From Blastomonas sp. (GTDB lineage: Bacteria; Pseudomonadota; Alphaproteobacteria; Sphingomonadales; Sphingomonadaceae), in the NCBI RefSeq assembly GCF_030373265.1, contig NZ_JAUCZC010000018.1:16265-80264 (forward strand): 64,000 nucleotides of DNA. The letters run 5' to 3'. Shown here one piece after another: positions 61,989 through 64,000 of this stretch (position 1 is its first letter; every line of letters begins with the position of its first letter). A program made the translations under genes and the position numbers. The notes under the pieces were generated by a model, which saw nothing but the letters and a program-made list of their open reading frames with translations, was not told where the DNA came from and ran no database searches.

Positions 61989-62282
61989 ATGCTCGAGGTG
62001 CGTCAGACACGGCGTTTCAAAGACTGGTTCGAAGCCCTTCGGGACATTCGCGCCAAGGCGCAGATTGCAAGGCGCATCGAGCGCGCAGAGACTGGCAACC
62101 TCGGCGATGTTGCATCCGTCGGTGATGGGGTCAGCGAGATGCGTATCCATCATGGAGCGGGATACCGGGTGTATTTCGTAGCGCGTGGGAACAGCCTCAT
62201 TCTTCTCCTGTGCGGAGGCAGCAAAGGGTCTCAGCGCAGGGACATTGCAGACGCCAAAAGCATGGCAAGGGAACTGGATTGA
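61989..62282 (+). CDS. RelE/ParE-superfamily toxin (addiction module killer)
   Basis: A 97-residue toxin of the HigB/RelE-like addiction-module group. The sequence VRQTRRFKDWFEALRDIRAK, then AQIARRIERAETGNLGDVAS, then EMRIHHGAGYRVYFVARG and ILLLCGGSKGSQRRDIADAK is typical. It would cleave mRNA at the ribosome. Its stop overlaps the antitoxin start by one base. The reversed order (toxin first) is usual for this subfamily. Confidence 0.93.
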   Translation: MLEVRQTRRFKDWFEALRDIRAKAQIARRIERAETGNLGDVASVGDGVSEMRIHHGAGYRVYFVARGNSLILLLCGGSKGSQRRDIADAKSMARELD

Positions 62283-62572
62283 TGGCCATCGAAACGACCA
62301 AGTGGGATATTGCCGATTTCCTCACGGACGGCGACGCGATCGCTGCGTATCTCGACGCAGTCTTTGCCGATGGCGATCCCGATGAAATGCGCGCGGCTCT
62401 AGCGCATGTTGCCCGCGCAAAAGGCATGGGCGACCTCGCGCATTCGGCCGGCATCACCCGCGGCGGATTGTACAAGGCGCTGGGCGAGACCGGAAACCCG
62501 TCTTTCTCGACCGTCGCGGCATTGCTGGATGCCATGGGTGTCCGGCTAGCGGTGGTCCCGAAGGCGGCGTGA
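62282..62572 (+). CDS. HigA-like antitoxin with HTH
   Basis: A 96-residue antitoxin. The segment WDIADFLTDGDAIAAYLDAV is followed by a helix-turn-helix (ARAKGMGDLAHSAGITRGGL, then YKALGETGNPSFSTVAALLD). It neutralises the upstream toxin and represses the pair by binding DNA near the toxin promoter. A TGATG overlap couples it to the toxin. Complete and apparently functional. Confidence 0.93.
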   Translation: MAIETTKWDIADFLTDGDAIAAYLDAVFADGDPDEMRAALAHVARAKGMGDLAHSAGITRGGLYKALGETGNPSFSTVAALLDAMGVRLAVVPKAA

Positions 62573-62607
62573 ACATCGCCGGGAAGGTGGTTTTGCCGAA
62601 CTGGCAA

Positions 62608-62958
62608 TCACGCCTTTTCGTCAGCGAGCAGCGTGTTGGCTGACAAACCGATGCGCTGCATCTGGCGCAGCACCGGCGGCCAGATGTGCTTGAGGAAATC
62701 CTCGCGCTCCATGGTGCGCAGCTTTTCGGTGGCGCCCGGCGCGACATACATGCCCACGCCACGCTGGACCTCGACCAGTCCCTGGTCCTGGAACATCTGA
62801 TAGGCCTTGGCCACGGTCAGCGGGTTGGCCTGTTGTTCGGCAGCAAAGGCGCGGACGGACGGGAGCATGTCGCCTTCAGCGTAGACGCCATCAAGGATCG
62901 ACGCTGCAATGATATCGCGCAGCTTGAGATAAACGGGTTTGCTGTTGTCTGCCATCAC
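62608..62958 (-). CDS. Short GntR-family regulator (YtrA type)
   Basis: A 116-residue regulator with only the winged helix-turn-helix (residues 8-75: YLKLRDIIAASILDGVYAEG, then MLPSVRAFAAEQQANPLTVA) and a short helical dimerisation tail of about 40 residues, the YtrA layout. YtrA members usually control adjacent ABC transporter genes; none is here, so the target is unknown. The gene is convergent with the toxin-antitoxin pair. Confidence 0.9.
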   Translation of the reverse strand: MMADNSKPVYLKLRDIIAASILDGVYAEGDMLPSVRAFAAEQQANPLTVAKAYQMFQDQGLVEVQRGVGMYVAPGATEKLRTMEREDFLKHIWPPVLRQMQRIGLSANTLLADEKA

Positions 62959-63053
62959 TGCTTCACTGCCATAATACAGCGTGTCAGGTCAAGCGCATTC
63001 ACCGGCTCGCGATGCTGCGCACAATCGCCTTCGCTGCGCAGCAATTCCGCACC

Positions 63054-63743
63054 TCACACTCCGGTGACAGCATCCCCCACATGAATGCGCTGCCCATTGG
63101 TGATGATCACGATGTCGCCAAGCTTCACCTGTTCGAATAGCTTCTTGGCAAAGGATGTGGGCACACCGATGCAGCCGTGCGTGCCATAGCCCCATTCGAC
63201 ATCGCTGCCGTGGATGGCGACACCGTCGTTGGTCAGCCGCATCATATAAGGCATCGGCGCATCATAGAGGTTCGAGACGTGGTCGGCGTTCTTCTGGGTG
63301 ATCGGAAAGGCACCCAGCGGTGTCGGCTTTTCGGGGGTGCCATACAGGATCACCGCCACGCCGATTTCGTGCCCGTCGCGGAACACGGACAGCGTCTGCG
63401 CTTCGAGATCGACCGTAATCAGCATCGGCCCGGCCTCGGGCGCGCGGCTTTCATCCCAGTAATAATTGCCATGGCCCAGCGGACCGTCGATGGTCATGAC
63501 GCTCTTGATCGCATAGCCGATCTGCTCGGGGCTGGTGGCGGCCGCCTCGGCCTGCGTCAGCGCGCGGACCTCGGGTGCATTGCCGCTGGCGCCATCAGAC
63601 CCCGGAAGCGGGGCGACCGCAGCGGACTTGATCGCAGCATCGCCAGGCGCACTGGTGACCACGGCGGTGACCAGCAGCGCCGCTGCGGCGAGCATTCCGA
63701 CCCCCGCCACTTGCCGGGCTTTCGGCTTGATGGTTGCCGCCAT
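63054..63743 (-). CDS. L,D-transpeptidase (YkuD) family protein
   Basis: A 229-residue exported protein. A signal-anchor (about 12-32) and an Ala-rich linker precede a YkuD domain. The active site reads IHGSDVEWGYGTHGCIGVPT, with the HxnTHGC pattern; the usual SHGC serine is Thr. The cysteine makes or edits 3-3 crosslinks or attaches proteins to peptidoglycan in the periplasm. The start ATG has ggag eight bases upstream and replaces a longer frame. The remaining 257 bases to the window end hold no supported gene. Confidence 0.9.
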   Translation of the reverse strand: MAATIKPKARQVAGVGMLAAAALLVTAVVTSAPGDAAIKSAAVAPLPGSDGASGNAPEVRALTQAEAAATSPEQIGYAIKSVMTIDGPLGHGNYYWDESRAPEAGPMLITVDLEAQTLSVFRDGHEIGVAVILYGTPEKPTPLGAFPITQKNADHVSNLYDAPMPYMMRLTNDGVAIHGSDVEWGYGTHGCIGVPTSFAKKLFEQVKLGDIVIITNGQRIHVGDAVTGV

Positions 63744-64000
63744 GATATCTGCTCCGTCGATCCCGTCTGGCCGCATTATCGCAGCCTTGCCGAGCATATT
63801 AGTCATCTCCACCCCGAATCGCCAGCCCGCGATCGCCTGCGTCCCCCAGCGGGACGGTGCAGGCGTCGGGGGTTAACAGCGCCAGGATGCCGCCAGACAG
63901 GCGCGGCACGGGCCGACTTAATTCTTGCCAATCGCCCGTCCTGCACCTATATGGCGATCCATCCCGACATGGTTGTTGAAGCTTGACGGGCTGGCGCCAC

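Overview
The window looks like a chromosome segment of a sphingomonad (Alphaproteobacteria, Sphingomonadales). It is GC-rich and carries GcrA, HspQ and ApaG, an FeS-type bacterial photolyase, a luxR-luxI-phyH quorum-sensing locus and an astexin/sphingopyxin-type lasso peptide cluster. The genus cannot be fixed from the sequence; relatives of Sphingopyxis, Sphingobium or Blastomonas are plausible.

Bases 1 to about 30.9 kb are the right part of an integrated element. A P4-type tyrosine integrase (29670-30833) lies against the 3' end of a tRNA-Ser(CGA) gene (30965-31054), and the element runs leftwards past the window edge. Its plasmid/ICE-like backbone is on the minus strand: ardC-DUF2958, a large ParB, an unknown gene with a DUF7007 gene, a methyltransferase/strawberry-notch helicase gene broken by a one-base frameshift, a Toprim gene, a DUF2493 gene and an MNT-HEPN fusion. 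The left end holds small cargo: a LOV blue-light receptor fragment, a GlxA-type regulator, a TraR-type zinc finger and a VOC protein. The ardC and parB leaders share a folded, covarying element that may be a cis-acting RNA.

A communication module lies between about 16.1 and 29.35 kb and is bracketed by a near-identical 23/24-bp direct repeat. Its first part is an acyl-homoserine lactone system: luxR, then luxI, phyH and gntR, which are translationally coupled. Its second part is a lasso peptide system: an ECF sigma factor, a FecR anti-sigma factor and a TonB transducer with a signalling domain, an AtxE2-like isopeptidase, and on the opposite strand the precursor, the B protein and the cyclase. 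The precursor gene encodes only 47 residues (28926-29069). I read it as a 22-residue leader and a 25-residue core that would close Gly1 onto Asp9 (or Asp8).

From 31 kb on the window is ordinary chromosome: hspQ, an ABC-2 permease, gcrA, parE, a serine beta-lactamase-like protein, GNAT, LysR, apaG, a cytochrome c, a membrane methyltransferase-like protein, DUF2147 and DUF983 proteins, an FeS photolyase, glutaryl-CoA dehydrogenase, a diguanylate cyclase, argC with an NlpC/P60 peptidase, an M17 aminopeptidase and a Baeyer-Villiger-type monooxygenase. Between 52.0 and 61.9 kb is a complete trans-4-hydroxy-L-proline pathway: epimerase, FAD dehydrogenase, DHDPS-like deaminase and ketoglutarate-semialdehyde dehydrogenase. 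It comes with a permease, two peptidase-type hydrolases and a GntR regulator, and a 19-bp palindrome at its divergent promoter is the likely operator. The window ends with a RelE/HigA-type toxin-antitoxin pair, a short GntR regulator and an L,D-transpeptidase.
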